64,000 nucleotides of DNA from Micrasema longulum (Eukaryota > Arthropoda > Insecta > Trichoptera > Brachycentridae). Below are positions 36,463 to 47,364 of this stretch, piece after piece. The position numbers and the translations under genes were made by a program. A model generated the notes under the pieces. The model ran no database searches, was not told where the DNA came from, and saw only the letters and a program-made list of their open reading frames with translations. The stretch lies in contig JAGVSM010003552.1 in assembly GCA_022494885.1 (NCBI GenBank), positions 62,001 to 126,000 on the forward strand. Direction: 5' to 3'. Position 1 is the first letter of the stretch. The number at the start of each line of letters is the position of its first letter.

Positions 36463-36687
36463 TTAGCCTCCTGCGATAAACATTTGTTTGCCAAAGTAGA
36501 TTTCAGTGCACCGTTCACCCTGTTCCCGGCACTCACCGAATTCTTCTAACTGATTTGGAATATCTCCGTTCACACTGATCTCACATTTAGTTCTATTTTT
36601 ATCCCTTTCAAAAACCATCACTTTTGATTTATCAACATTCATAAGCAAATCGCCTTTCTTGCATACGTCACAGAGTTTTGTTACCAA
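36463..36687 (-). mobile_element. LINE reverse transcriptase fragment
   Basis: The 74-codon frame reads 'CDVCKKGDLLMNVDKSKVMV', 'FERDKNRTKCEISVNGD' and 'LEEFGECREQG'. This matches the insect LINE segment (CK...LKVN..KSKVMVF....) between the catalytic YADD box and the 'YLG' box. The flanking parts of the enzyme are gone. It ends where the tandem duplication begins. Confidence 0.7.
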
Positions 36688-37351
36688 GATTTGCGGGTAT
36701 TCTTTAAAATAAATAATTATAACAATAAAATAAACTTATTATTAAAATTAACAATATTTATATACATGCTGTTTGTTTACCCAATAAAATAAATATTAAT
36801 ATGTTTCTTTTTTGGGTGATACCGTGTGAGCTGGATTTGTTCCGACGTTTCGGCTACCATTGCAGTAGCCATATTCAGGGTAAACTGAGTGTTTTGTAGA
36901 AAAAAGTGTGTGTTTAAGTACTAGTAATTTGTACCCTGCCGCAGTCGGCAGTAGGCACATTTCTATTCATTTTCAACCCCATGGTTCCAGGTACTAGGTT
37001 AATTAATTATTTATTTTGAAGAATACCAAGATTTGCGGGTATTCTTCAAAATAAATAATTATAACAATAAAATAAACATATTATTAAAATTAACAATATT
37101 TATGTACATGCTGTTTGTTTACCCAATAAAATAAATAAATATCAATATGTTTCTTTTTTGGGTGATACCGTGTGACCTGGATTTGTTCCGACGTTTCGGC
37201 TACCATTGCAGGAGCCATATTCAAGGTAAACTGAGTGGTTTGTAGAAAAAAGTGTGTGTTTAAGTACTAGTAATTTGTACCGTGCCGCAGTTGGCAGTAG
37301 GCACATTTCTATTCATTTTAAACCCCATGGTTCCAGGTACTAGGTTAATTA
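36684..37351 (+). repeat. Tandem direct duplication, ~340-bp unit
   Basis: Unit 1 starts 'accaagatttgcgggtattc' at 36684; unit 2 starts with the same words at about 37026 after a short linker. Both contain 'ttgttccgacgtttcggcta', 'gccatattca.ggtaaactg' and end 'ggttccaggtactaggttaa'. Only a handful of differences were counted by eye, so the duplication is recent. 'cgacgtttcggct' followed by 'gcaNNagcc' looks like a conserved mobile-element end, but the element class is not known to me. Confidence 0.85.
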
Positions 37352-37379
37352 GGTACATAACACTAACTTTTATCAAAAA

Positions 37380-38460
37380 TCAACAAAATCAGTATATTGT
37401 TGTTTCTCCTTTTTTTATTACTGCTTCAATACGCTTTGGCATGGATTTCACAAAATTTTGTATGTAGTCTTGGGAAAAAAATTTAAACCACACTTTTTCG
37501 ATGACGTTTTTAAGGTTTTCCTTTGATGAAAGCATCCGTTTATTTATTTCGATTGCCATTTTACGCCACAAGTTCTCGATAGGGTTCAGGTCAGAACTAT
37601 TTCCGGGCCAATCCAGTGTTGGATTTCCATGAATTTTCATATATTCTTTGACCAAAAAATGATTTTAATTGTGTTACATGTTTTAAATATTTAATTTTTC
37701 GGACATTATAAGTCACAGTATCAGAAAAAACTAATACTCACAGTTTTTGCTTGGGGACACAGTGCAGAGTTCATCTTAGAAAATGCACTCAGAAATATAG
37801 AAATAGTGCATTTCAATTGACGGGAATAAAACTCTTCTAAATTTTTATTGTAAACTTCTACATTCACAGTTCCTTTTATGAATGCTGATTGCCCCCCTCC
37901 ATAAAAGGAAAAACATCCCCAGACCTTTTGTACAGAAGGATGCTTTACTGTTGGTCTAAGACGAACGTTATCCAGATCTTCGTCTCACCTACTGAATTAT
38001 ACCATTCGAACCAAATAAATTAAATTTACTCTCACGGAGAAAATAACTTGTCGCCAATCGATTTCAGTCCAAGTTTTATATTTTTTAGCCCGTTCTAAGC
38101 AGGCAATGCGCATTTTTTTGGTCAGTGGCTTTTTTGCAGGCCTCCTGGCAAAAAAGCCGCTCTTCCGGAGTCTTCGGCGTACGGTGTGAACACCTACTTC
38201 AGAACCACCAGCCTTTGTGAACTCTGTAATTATATCCACGGCACTTTTGAATTGATTCTGCAAACAAATTCGCTTCAGCAGTCGATCCTCAGCATGTGTT
38301 GTTTTGTGTTATGCCCAGTACCTTTTTTCGCTCTAGAATTGCAAAACTTTTAATTTTTTTTTTGTACAATCTAACACTGCAGTGTGACTGCATCCAATCT
38401 AAACTGCTTTAGCTCTGAAACTCACTTTTTGCGTCGCCAACAACTATTAATTTTAATTAA
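37380..38460 (-). pseudogene. Dead Tc1-like transposase gene
   Basis: Two frames on the minus strand cover the ends of a Tc1-like transposase. The first (38263-37997) holds the helix-turn-helix end and linker: 'VGVHTVRRRLRKSGFFARRP', 'KKPLTKKMRIACLERAKKY' and 'DWRQVIFS', the region before the first catalytic Asp. The second (37655-37389) holds the C-terminal catalytic block: 'WPGNSSDLNPIENLW' and 'SMPKRIEAVIKKGETTIY'. Between them, decayed sequence reads 'KHPSVQKVWGCFSFYGGG' with stops near 37700. Full-length enzymes have about 340 residues in one frame; here stops and frame changes disable it. Terminal repeats could not be identified with confidence. Confidence 0.85.
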
Positions 38461-38632
38461 ACATAATTTCACTCTTCTCTCACTCACACGCATACTAACG
38501 CAAATATTCGCACACCTCTCTCTGACACGTTCATTACGTCATAATAACACGATTCACTGAGATTCAGATAGTTTTTTGTAGCTCATTCCCCCGATACGGA
38601 CCAAAATGAATAAAACAATATATTTACTGTCT

Positions 38633-38688
38633 GATCGTTTTTATTGCCGATTTTCAATGTGCTACATTGAATAGCAATAAAAACAATC
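38633..38688. repeat. Imperfect 56-bp palindrome
   Basis: 'gatcgtttttattgccgatt' onward to 38660 is inverted at 38664-38688, with a 3-base loop and a small bulge. It lies 170 bp from the Tc1 remnant. Confidence 0.7.
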
Positions 38689-38689
38689 A

Positions 38690-39535
38690 CTGCTTTCTAC
38701 CGTGTCAGTTTTGATAGCTAAACGTTGCTTACAAAATATTGCACCCGGGGTATCGGGGAACATTGCGACTATTCAGGACATTCTGAAACGAACTACTACT
38801 AAAATTTTCACCGTTCCATTTTTACTAAGTTCCGATATATTCTGATTTCTCACCTCCGTCTAACCGCAGCCTGTAACTGACAGATAACCTGGCCAGAATC
38901 ACGGATGACAGAACCGCCATAAAATATATAACATTGTTCCCGCGCAAAATTTGACAGCGTTGCAAGATGTAGTAGCATTCCGCGAATCCAAATTTAGAAA
39001 GGAAGATATATTTTTCTACTGTGAACGGCTATTCGCCATGTTCAGGGTTTGTTCGGGAAGCAAAAATACTCCAGAAAAGTACCTTCGACATTTACAAAAT
39101 AAATAAATGTTGGTACCTAACCTACTGCTTATTTTTTTAATTACATTTCTCCGTAGTGTTTTTCTTGTATAACATTTCCATGCTAACTATAATTAAAATA
39201 AATTTCGTTACATGCTAGATATGGAATATATAAAGCAATTTCAGGTATGGATAGGCGGACCCCGATTCCAATGGGAAGTTATCTTCGACTGTCCATAAAG
39301 AAAACTCGATATTTTTGTATGAAAATGAGTATATTATTTGGATGAACATTTAAAGTATATTCGTCGGTAATCTATAATTGAACATGTTTGGAACAAAAAA
39401 TGTATGCATATTTTGTTTTTCGAACAGAAAATTTAATTTTACTTTGTAGATGAAATTGAAGATAATTGTTAATTTTCCATTATAATTGAGCCCTTCCAAA
39501 ATTATAAATGATATCGACACAAAAGCTGGTCCAGT
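38690..39535. other. No gene recognised
   Basis: AT-rich, with no shared repeats seen. Confidence 0.4.
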
Positions 39536-39539
39536 CTAA

Positions 39540-40065
39540 TCTTGTGGTAGTGTTCTGAATCTTCTTTACCCCCTAGACAGTGATTAATTTGAATATTTTC
39601 TTTTTTTAATGCGACGACACTCTGCTTTTTATCATGGCAACACTGATAATAAAACGTTAAATGGTGTATAAAACTGCTTCAAAAACGGAAATAAAACTAA
39701 TACGGTTTGATCAATTCAACCTTATTAACTGTTTTGGGTAATGCTGAAGGTCGCGGTAATGTTCTAAATGAAAAACAGTATGTTTGATTTCACGTGTTCA
39801 TATTTTTTGACATTTAATCATTAGTGTGGCCATATATAAACAAAAAATTAGTCGCATGGAAAAAATGAATATCCTCAAATTAACCACTCTCTAGGGTATA
39901 GAGAAGATTCATAATTGCGCTCTGTGGTGATATTCTGAATCTTCTCTACCTATTTATTTGACGTTCAATCATCAGTTTGGTCAGATATGAAGAAATGTGT
40001 GAACGCATGTAAAAAATAACAATCCTCAATTTAATAACTCTCTAGGGGGTAGACGATTTAGAATA
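39540..40065. repeat. Cluster of foldback units sharing one end sequence
   Basis: 'gtgttctgaatcttcttta' (39549), its inverted form 'gtatagagaagattcataa' (39895), 'gatattctgaatcttctcta' (39935) and inverted 'ggtagacgatttagaatac' (40049) alternate. Blocks 39811-39915 and 39960-40062 are also direct repeats of each other ('atcctcaa.tta..aactctctaggg'). Confidence 0.65.
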
Positions 40066-40079
40066 CGACACCCCACACC

Positions 40080-40960
40080 TGACACGAACTAACTTGATCT
40101 CAGTTCACGAGAGCAACCGGTAAGGACGTTCGTCCGTGTTGTAAGTTATTTTTCAAAACTTTGATTTGTGGTTATTATTACGGGTAAGATATTTTGGAAA
40201 TTGATAATATTTTAAAAAAAATTATGTTAAGTCAACCATATAAAAAATATTTTAAAATCTATGTTTGATTACATAGTGGGTGGTTTTGAATGACCGTTAT
40301 TATTTATAATTGAAGCACTTGGTACTGAGTCCACACTACTCTCCACTTTTTTTAATTATTAAATTTCTCATTTATGTCTGGGTTTAAAATAGTTAATATA
40401 TTTTATGTTATTTCGAAGTTATTTTAAAGGTACCTATTTCAGCAAAACATACAAAAATTTACTTCACTAATAATAATTATAATATGTAGTATGTAGGCAT
40501 CAGTGGCGAGCCGTGATTTATTTTATGGGTAATCTACAAAAAATATTTATTAATTTGTACCTGCATATACATGTAATACATGTAAATAAAATAATTAAAT
40601 ACTACTATTTTTTCTGTGGTTCTGTGAAAATCGACTCAAACAACAATTAGTATTAACCACACGATATACGTAGCTTTATTCTATACTATTTTGGTACATA
40701 ACTTGCACAAAAATTAATTAGAAAACACCCCAATGACATTCCGTAGATATTTCTGTTATGATTGAAATGTCAACACTGAGCACTGGCCGATTCCTTTTAA
40801 AATGAATGATGCCAAAGACGGCCACTGCGAACGCCACATGTACTTTGTGATACATAATATTATGTTAACGGTATCCTATTGAAAAAAAATAGTCCTTCGG
40901 AAATAATGTTCTAGTTTCCAAATAGATAATCTTCAAATAATATTTGTAATCTGCAAGCTT
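40080..40960. other. No gene recognised
   Basis: AT-rich with no assigned content. Confidence 0.4.
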
Positions 40961-41008
40961 GTTTTAATACTAAAAAGACGCGACTAGGTTAAAGACGTGA
41001 TTTATAAT

Positions 41009-41123
41009 GTATGTTTTTATATGGAGGCGTAAGCTGAGGTAATCGGCTAGTTTCATTAAGACGTTATTTATCCTGAATTTTTTATATGGAGAAATAGGCT
41101 GAAGTAATCGGCTCGTTTCATTG
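41009..41123. repeat. Two-copy direct repeat, ~70-bp offset
   Basis: 'ttttatatggag...ggctgaggtaatcggct.gtttcatt'-type blocks occur at about 41012-41056 and 41081-41124 with few differences. Confidence 0.7.
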
Positions 41124-41159
41124 TTCACTGAGAACGAGCAAGGTTCTGGGCGCACTTTA

Positions 41160-41570
41160 TAGATTTATTTTATTTGTAGCAAGATACAAACGGTGGTAGT
41201 GATTTATAATAAATAACAATTATTTTTCTTATTTTCCCTTAAACATGGTTACTATAAAACATGATAATTATCGAAAGTCAAATTTAATGGTAAGCTATGC
41301 ATAATTCCTTATTTTGGCGATTCGCCCCAGGTAGGCACTTATAGAAATATGTAGTATAGGTATGCAAAAAAATCATCAATATTTTTTTCAATAATATTTA
41401 TGTTATATTTTCTGATAAATTTGTTGAATTAAATGTAGCGAGAAATAGTGTTTTTTTCAGTAAAAATATTGTTTTTCAAATGTCACCATTAAACATAGAG
41501 CAGATGATGCTTGCTTGTAGGTTATCTTCATTACTACACAAACTTCCTCATGTTCAATGGTTTAAGAAAA
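41160..41570. other. No gene recognised
   Basis: AT-rich; no repeat or gene was assigned. Confidence 0.4.
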
Positions 41571-41574
41571 ATTG

Positions 41575-42055
41575 TTACAAGATTATCAAACTGAGACATG
41601 TTTTGTATGCTATGGTTTTTCAAATTTTGAAATTACTCAACCCTAGTTGCCGTCGGTAAATTGTCCTACCTACTGAGTTGGTTTCCCGGAAACTGGAAAT
41701 CCATCACAACACATAACGATGCTGCTGTTGATTAATTAAATCAATTGATTTGCAAGAAATCATGGAATGCAATGTTCAAAGGAACAAATAAAATTATATT
41801 GTTTTAAGAACCACGTATTTATTATCACAACCGGCTAGTTTCGGCAACTCTAGTAATTTTATTTATTCCTTTAAAATATAACAATGAACTACAAAGTTAG
41901 TGCTACAAACATCCAAAAGAAAAAAAGTAAAAAGTTCGTTAACATTAATTTTTTACACGTTTTCGAGAAACTAAAAACAATAAAATGCGTTTATTTTTAC
42001 CGCATACAACAAAACACTTTTTATATCGAATTTCCATAGCACTGAACTTAAAATA
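41575..42055 (+). mobile_element. MITE family F copy containing a nested small element
   Basis: The left half (41600-41745) has 'caaattttgaaattactc' and 'ttggtttcccggaaactgg'; the right half (41935-42055) has 'ttttcgagaaacta', 'ttttaccgca' and 'aatttccatagcactgaac'. Both match family F in order. The middle is foreign and includes the inverted-repeat element at 41778-41872. Confidence 0.7.
41778..41872. mobile_element. 95-bp miniature inverted-repeat element
   Basis: 'aaaggaacaaataaaatta' (41778-41796) is inverted with one mismatch at 41854-41872. It sits in the middle of a family F MITE. Confidence 0.6.
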
Positions 42056-42059
42056 AATA

Positions 42060-43290
42060 AATTTAGGTGCCCATGGTAAAATCCGACTAACACTATACAA
42101 AAGTCCCCTTTGATGACGTTACCCTATTTAAATTAGGTACATATTATGTATTTTAAAAAACAATTTACTGCATTTGGCCTTTAGTTATTGTTTATGAAAA
42201 AACGAAATGAATTAAAAATACATTTAAAATTTCTTATCACTACCTACCATTAGATACGTACAATATGCGATTTATATAAATTATTAAATAATAAAATACT
42301 CTTAACCTACTCTCCAAAATAAATCTGAATGTCCCCTTTCGCGTGACTAGAAATAAGTATTTATTCCATCTGCCAGTATGTAGCACTAACTATGCACAAC
42401 CTATATCCTCTATCGTTCTTGCTCAAACTTTAATGCTTTTTTTTTCATCCATTGATATATTTAACATACCATTTAATTGAGTTAATAATAAATTAAGATT
42501 CATTATTTCTGGCTGCGATACGCTTCCACTTTCTATTTACACTTACTCTCATACAAATACACACACACACACTCTTTTGTTTACCACAATTCAATATGTT
42601 TTATGATTTTTAATTAGTAACTTCGCTAGTCTGTCTTAAAACCGTATTTTTTTCATGTTTTTATATAATTGTTGACTGTTTGTTTCTGTAAAATAAATAA
42701 ATACGTATTTTTTTTAATGAAGGAGGGATGCTAAAGAATAATAATGTAAACTTATTTATTTCGGTTATGCAACAATACAGATTTGCAATAAATTGATTTT
42801 TGTTTCTTGATTTCTTTCGTATTATTAATAATTTTTCGATCTGGCAGATTTCTATGAGAACAAAATACTTAATTAATTTGGGATGACGAATATTGCTAAT
42901 AATGAAGCGTTTATTTGTTTATGCCACTGCGCTGCTCCAAACTGTCAACGTTATCCGGGTCTTGGTACCAGAGCTGCATGCCGTGAACAAAAACACATGG
43001 ATTGACGCATGGCGACGCCGACGTCACGTCGTGTCGCATTCACTCGAAAAAGGTACTAACAACACGATTCACTCGTCTCATAGTCACAGTTTATCTTTTC
43101 AGAATACCCTATTTCAGTACAAAAATTACATTTTAACAACAAATAATTAAAAATAAATATAAGAAGAGAATACAATATAATAAATTACTGAAACATCGTT
43201 ATTATGAATAATTGGGTAAGTACTAACAACCTGCCAACGACCACAAAAACTCGCAGTTCCTACGTTGCTCCGGAATGCACTCTACCAACT
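42060..43290. other. AT-rich upstream region of the BTB gene
   Basis: No exon could be supported. A short CA run lies near 42560. Positions 42930-43070 are GC-richer with an unassigned 85-codon frame. Confidence 0.4.
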
Positions 43291-43294
43291 TTAT

Positions 43295-43586
43295 GTCCTT
43301 GCAATTTTTTTCAGTTGGCAATAATTTTTGCAAGGACGAAGCGTCTTTTCACAGATGTCGCCGTTGTAGCGCGTGTGCAATGTCAGCTTCGTTTTGTTGT
43401 TATTTTGGTCATAATCGGCACTCTTCTTTTTGTCCCTCCCCGCTTTTGTTCCAACAATAAACTCAGCATACTTATATAAAAGTTAAAAGTGCGTTCCCAT
43501 GTGCTAATATTGTGGATTGAGTAATGTTCGGCTAAGTATATAGGTTTTTGAACTTGAACGCGTTCGTTCGCCGGACATCTGATGAA
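43295..43586 (+). promoter_or_regulatory. Candidate promoter and 5' leader of the BTB gene
   Basis: A TATA-like 'tatataaaag' lies at 43473-43482, about 105 bp before the predicted start codon at 43587. Upstream are a perfect 10-bp hairpin pair ('gtccttgcaa' and 'ttgcaaggac', about 43291-43343) and a GC-rich stretch with 'gatgtcgccgttgtagcgcg'. There are no transcript data, and an upstream non-coding exon remains possible. Confidence 0.3.
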
Positions 43587-43791
43587 ATGGAGCAACAATT
43601 CTCTCTATCGTGGAAAAACTTCCACGGGAATCTTTCTAACGGATTCTCTGGCCTTCTGGATAACGGAGAATTTGTAGATGTTACTCTTGCGTGCGATGGT
43701 GAGCTTTTACAAGCCCACAAAGTCGTCCTATCGATATGTTCTCCATATTTCAAACGTATGTTTCAATTGAATCCTTGTCAGCATCCTATTG
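43587..43791 (+). CDS. mod(mdg4): mod(mdg4)-like BTB factor, coding exon 1 (BTB N-terminal half)
   Basis: This exon encodes residues 1-68, beginning 'MEQQFSLSWKNFHGNLSNGF' and reaching 'VVLSICSPYFKRMF'. That is the first half of a TTK-type BTB domain, with the F.L.W.NF opening and the HK.VLS.CSP..K.MF core shared by mod(mdg4), Lola and Tramtrack in insects. BTB domains mediate dimerisation and multimerisation of nuclear factors. The frame is open upstream to 43548, but the methionine at 43587 matches the usual family start. The exon ends at 43791 before a consensus donor 'gtgagt', leaving one base (G) of a split codon. The next exon supplies 'tg', giving Val and restoring 'HPIVVLRDIS', the usual continuation of the domain. 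Orthology is inferred from the BTB type and the FLYWCH exon; another BTB paralogue is possible. Confidence 0.88.
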
Positions 43792-44136
43792 GTGAGTCAC
43801 CCCTTTTTGTTTTATAACATTTTGTTCATTTACACATTTATTTCAGTCGTTTTGTCTGAAACAAGCTGGGTTTCATTTCATTTGCCGTTTACAAATCCAC
43901 TAAAATAAATAATGAACAATCTATTTTTAACCTCCCATTATTTTTTAAATGCAACTTGAGACACTTATAATAATACAATAATATTGTGGAAACCATGAAT
44001 AGTTTTTATTGTAATTACCTATAATAAGTACAAAAGTAGTTAAAGTAACATTTCCATCCGATATTTTTAATGTTATCTCAAAGTGTGGTGCCACTTGCAA
44101 AGTCTTTGGATTAACCTTCTATTCCATATACCAGTG

Positions 44137-44251
44137 GGAACATAAAAAATGAATGTGATTTTTCTCAAGCCTGTGTTTTCTGTTCTATAATTCACTACTG
44201 TAATTGGGCGTCCTGACCTGTTGTGATGTTTACAAAAAATAAATAGATCAC
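44137..44251 (+). repeat. SINE family B, tail only
   Basis: 'gatttttctcaagcctgtgt' and 'aattcactactgtaattggg' match the 3' part of 27081-27267. The tRNA-like head is missing. Confidence 0.75.
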
Positions 44252-44523
44252 CCACAGTTAAAATTATTACGTACTATATCATCCAGCTCATAACACAATA
44301 AGTAATTTGGAATAAAATTGCAAGTCCCGTGCAGCTTTATCATCTGTGTAAAATGGTCGAAGCAATGTGAAATTTGCCAATAAACTAAATCACCACCTTC
44401 TAATTACCGAACAAAGCCCAGAGCACATAATAAACTAACAGTTTTTAAGAACTTTATCTGAATTTTTATGCCAAAATGCATTGTTATAAATGAAATAAAA
44501 TATGTACCATGTTCTTTACAGTG

Positions 44524-44911
44524 GGGAAGTTCAGTTGTTTTGGTATTTGTTAATAGACTATTAAACTAAGCTTAAGATTTATTTAATACATTTTTATGTA
44601 TCGTATTATCAGCGCCATGATTTTTCAAAGTTTTGTCCTTCTGAAATTATTCCGCGTGTGATGTCTCAAGTCCTCTACTTTTCGGCTTGTTCTGCCGATT
44701 GGTACGTTGACGATAAGTAAATGGAAATCTTCCACATCTCTAGTATCATTGGTTGATTCATATGAACAAGTGACGTCGTTCAAAGTAGTTCATTTTTATT
44801 AAAATATTTTTTGTACATTGTCAAGAAACTTTGCCGTGTAATTTAATGCTCTAATTTTTACTGCGTAAAAAAACATTTTTTGTATTCAATTTTCCGTAGG
44901 GCTGAAATTCC
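44524..44911 (+). mobile_element. MITE family F, full-length copy
   Basis: Terminal inverted repeats 'ggaagttcag' and 'ctgaaattcc' bound about 388 bp. Inner blocks 'cgtattatcagcgccatga', 'tctgccgattggtacgtt' and 'atgctctaatttttactgc' are shared with 58205-58594 and 61316-61664. Confidence 0.8.
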
Positions 44912-45172
44912 TTATTATGTTTCTTCCAAATGTACGCAATATTGTTTGTTACTTATTTATTGATTTATTTTTACGTTCATTATGATTATTTATGGTAGAA
45001 ATAAATTGACTGACGGGCTGTAAAGTAAAATTTTCAGGAGTCGATATTTTTTTAAATGGAAAATGATCACTCATTTTTTTTTCTTACTTTAAATCAATTT
45101 CAAATTAATGTTGGTAAGTAAGACAGGTGTTATGTAAACATTTCAGAGCTACGTAGGATAAATACTAAAAAT

Positions 45173-45440
45173 GATTTCAATGTTAATCTAAATGGCAAAA
45201 TAATAAACCCAATGCGTTGGTCTGGACATGTAGAGCGAATGCACAGCGGAATGGCTAAAAGGATTTATCATACTAATGTTAATGGACGCAGAAAACGAGG
45301 ATGACCGAGAAAGACATGGCATGGTTAAATTCAACAAATATTCGAAGAGGAACATGTTAGAAGTCCGAATTATTGTCGGATGTATGAATATAGAGGAAGC
45401 GAGGGCTGTATGCAAAGACAGTAATGTGGCGTGATGGTTT
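45173..45440 (+). mobile_element. LINE reverse transcriptase C-terminal scrap
   Basis: Translation reads 'NPMRWSGHVERMHSGMAKRI', 'NVNGRRKRG', a stop, then 'PRKTWHG', the RW.GHV.RM...R..GRPR.TW signature that ends many insect LINE proteins. Stops show decay. It lies in intron 1 in the sense orientation. Confidence 0.75.
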
Positions 45441-45732
45441 GTTTGTTTTGTGTGATGTACATCTGTTGATTTTATGAATGTCCAACGAGAGGCGAACAAT
45501 AAGTTTTGGTTGTAAATGTCAAAATTTACGTCCAATATACATGAATGTTGGCTTATAGGACACAACGTGAAATTCTGATAAAAGTGGTATGCTCATATAA
45601 CTTAATATTGGCTAAAGTGGCGCGTCAGTCACAGCCTTTTTGCCATCTAAGTAATACAACTCCCCGTAGCAGTAATTCCTAGCCACATAACAAGGAAATA
45701 AAACGAATGAATCGGTTTGTATGTGCATTGTG

Positions 45733-45990
45733 TATAGTAAACCCTGTCGCATCCGAAACCACGATGATGAATAATTTGAAAAACAGAATGGTTGCTCACT
45801 TCTGCAGGGGAGAAAACAGGAGTGTGAGAGGGTAGCTAGCTCTGTGCTTTGCAAAAGTAAGCAACCATTTGGTTTTTTCAATGTTTTTTTTAAATTTTGA
45901 CTCACTCCTAAATTATGGTTTTTAATATTGCCATATGTCGTTTTGCCCACACCGATCATTGTGGTTTCAGATGTGACCGGGTTTACCATA
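45733..45990. mobile_element. 258-bp foldback element
   Basis: The left arm 'tatagtaaaccctgtcgcat' and 'ccgaaaccacgatgat' is inverted at the right end ('gggtttaccata', 'atcattgtggtttcagatgt'). A second inner pair ('aatggttgctcacttctg' against 'gcaaaagtaagcaaccatt') extends the arms, so most of the element folds on itself. Confidence 0.75.
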
Positions 45991-46689
45991 CACGCTGTGT
46001 ACTAATTACTTAGTTTTGTGGTGGATAATGACCGATTAGAACAAGTTTTAACTGCCTAAGTAGTCTGTGTACTTAAAAATGCTTTATTGTATGACAATTG
46101 AGTCACTTCTTGAATCAAGTTAAACCATGGCATTTTTCGACAATCAGTTATAACACTAAGCATTCCCTTTTTAATGCTGTTAAGTATCACTATGGCAGTA
46201 CCCAGTAGGCCATAGATTTTTTTTGATAATTTTAAGATATGCTCATGTCATTACTCTAAAAACATATAAGTATGCTAAAATTCTGTCATTAATACTTACT
46301 AAACAAATACACTTCTTCGCAAGTGCATAAAATCTAAAAATTTTCAGTGAACTTGACTCGTGAAGTACGTAAAAAGTTTTCCCGTATCTATAAATGCTTT
46401 TTTATTATGGCTGACTATTCCACAACAATCCAATCACTTTAATTCAGAATCGAAACACTTTTTTTATTATTGTTTTATTTTGTTCCATTTTTAACATAGT
46501 CCAATACAATATTTACATTTATACATATTCTGACAATATTTATCACTTACTGTCCTAATTTTTAGTATTGAAAGTATTATTTTATATGTACACTTATATT
46601 AATTTATGTATATTCACTACCTATAATATGTATATCTAACCTACTATTTTTTACATGTATGCTCTTTACATTTAATTTAAGATAAATTT

Positions 46690-47085
46690 AGACTTTTCTC
46701 ATTTTCTATGTTTTCTGTCATTTCTTCAAACAACTTTTCCCTTGTACGCAAGGCAGTTCTGGGACATAGCTTTTGATTCCTTTTCCAGTCTTATATTTTT
46801 AGATTTTTTGTTGCATAGTTATGAAAGAACTCATTATTTTTTGTTTGTTTTGAACTCTGGACTATTCCTTTAATAATTTTGTTCATTTCATTAGCAATAT
46901 TGAATTTGATTCTCTGAACAATTGTCATAATATCTAGAAGTTAAATCATTTTCTTAATGTTCGTGCGTCTACCACATTCTCATCACTCTGTTTTGTATTA
47001 TTTGTAGTCTTTTTAGATCTTTCTTACTACTTAAATATAAAATGCTAGAACAATAATGAATGTGGGGAACTTTTAAATATCAGCA
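46690..47085 (-). mobile_element. LINE reverse transcriptase C-terminal scrap, antisense in intron 1
   Basis: Minus-strand translation with frame changes reads 'HIHYCSSILYLSSKKDLKRL', 'QIIQNRVMRMW', then 'RIKFNIANEMNKIIKGI', 'NEFFHNYATKNLKI' and 'TALRTREKLFEEMTENI'. This matches the tail region 'H.DYCSSIL...T..DL.RLQ.LQNRAMR.IL' of Jockey/CR1-like LINEs. Several stops interrupt it, so it is old. Confidence 0.75.
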
Positions 47086-47218
47086 TTCCCACAGGTTTAA
47101 TATTTTAGTATATTTAGTATATTTGTAACATGACTTGCCCAGCGACGTCATCCTAGTTTAATATAGCGTGTAATTGAAGGTTTTTGAAAAATATTAATGT
47201 GTAATCTGTGTATTTCAG

Positions 47219-47364
47219 TGGTTCTCCGTGATATATCCCATCATGCCATGAGAAACTTGATTCACTTCATGTACAATGGTGAAGTGAGTGTCCGACAAGA
47301 AGATCTTGCCAACTTTATCAGTACAGCTGAAACACTGGAAATCAAAGGACTTACCAATAAACAT
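47219..47364 (+). CDS. mod(mdg4): mod(mdg4)-like BTB factor, coding exon 2 (BTB C-terminal half)
   Basis: Encodes residues 69-117: 'VVLRDISHHAMRNLIHFMYN', then 'GEVSVRQEDLANFISTAETL' and 'EIKGLTNKH'. This completes the TTK-type BTB domain (family pattern: DVSH.A..DLI.FMY.GEV.V.Q..L..FI.TAE.L.IKGL). The acceptor 'tttcag' precedes 47219 and the donor 'gtaagc' starts at 47365. The exon joins to the next one in phase 0. The exon boundary inside the domain, between HPI and VVL, is where insect mod(mdg4)-type genes are commonly split, which supports the model. Confidence 0.92.

Larger units (their letters stand above)
43792..47218 (+). other. Intron 1 of the BTB gene, with repeat insertions
   Basis: The 3427-bp intron begins 'gtgagt' and ends 'tgtatttcag'. 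It contains a SINE-B tail, a full family F MITE, two LINE fragments of opposite strand and a 258-bp foldback element, listed separately. Confidence 0.85.

Noticed and set aside
36684..37351. Paired LTRs of an LTR retrotransposon
   Set aside because: The two copies are almost adjacent with no gag-pol between them, and no TG...CA borders or primer-binding site were seen.
43204..43479. 91-codon open frame just upstream of the BTB gene
   Set aside because: It overlaps a likely promoter or leader region, has a second open frame in another phase and no family resemblance.
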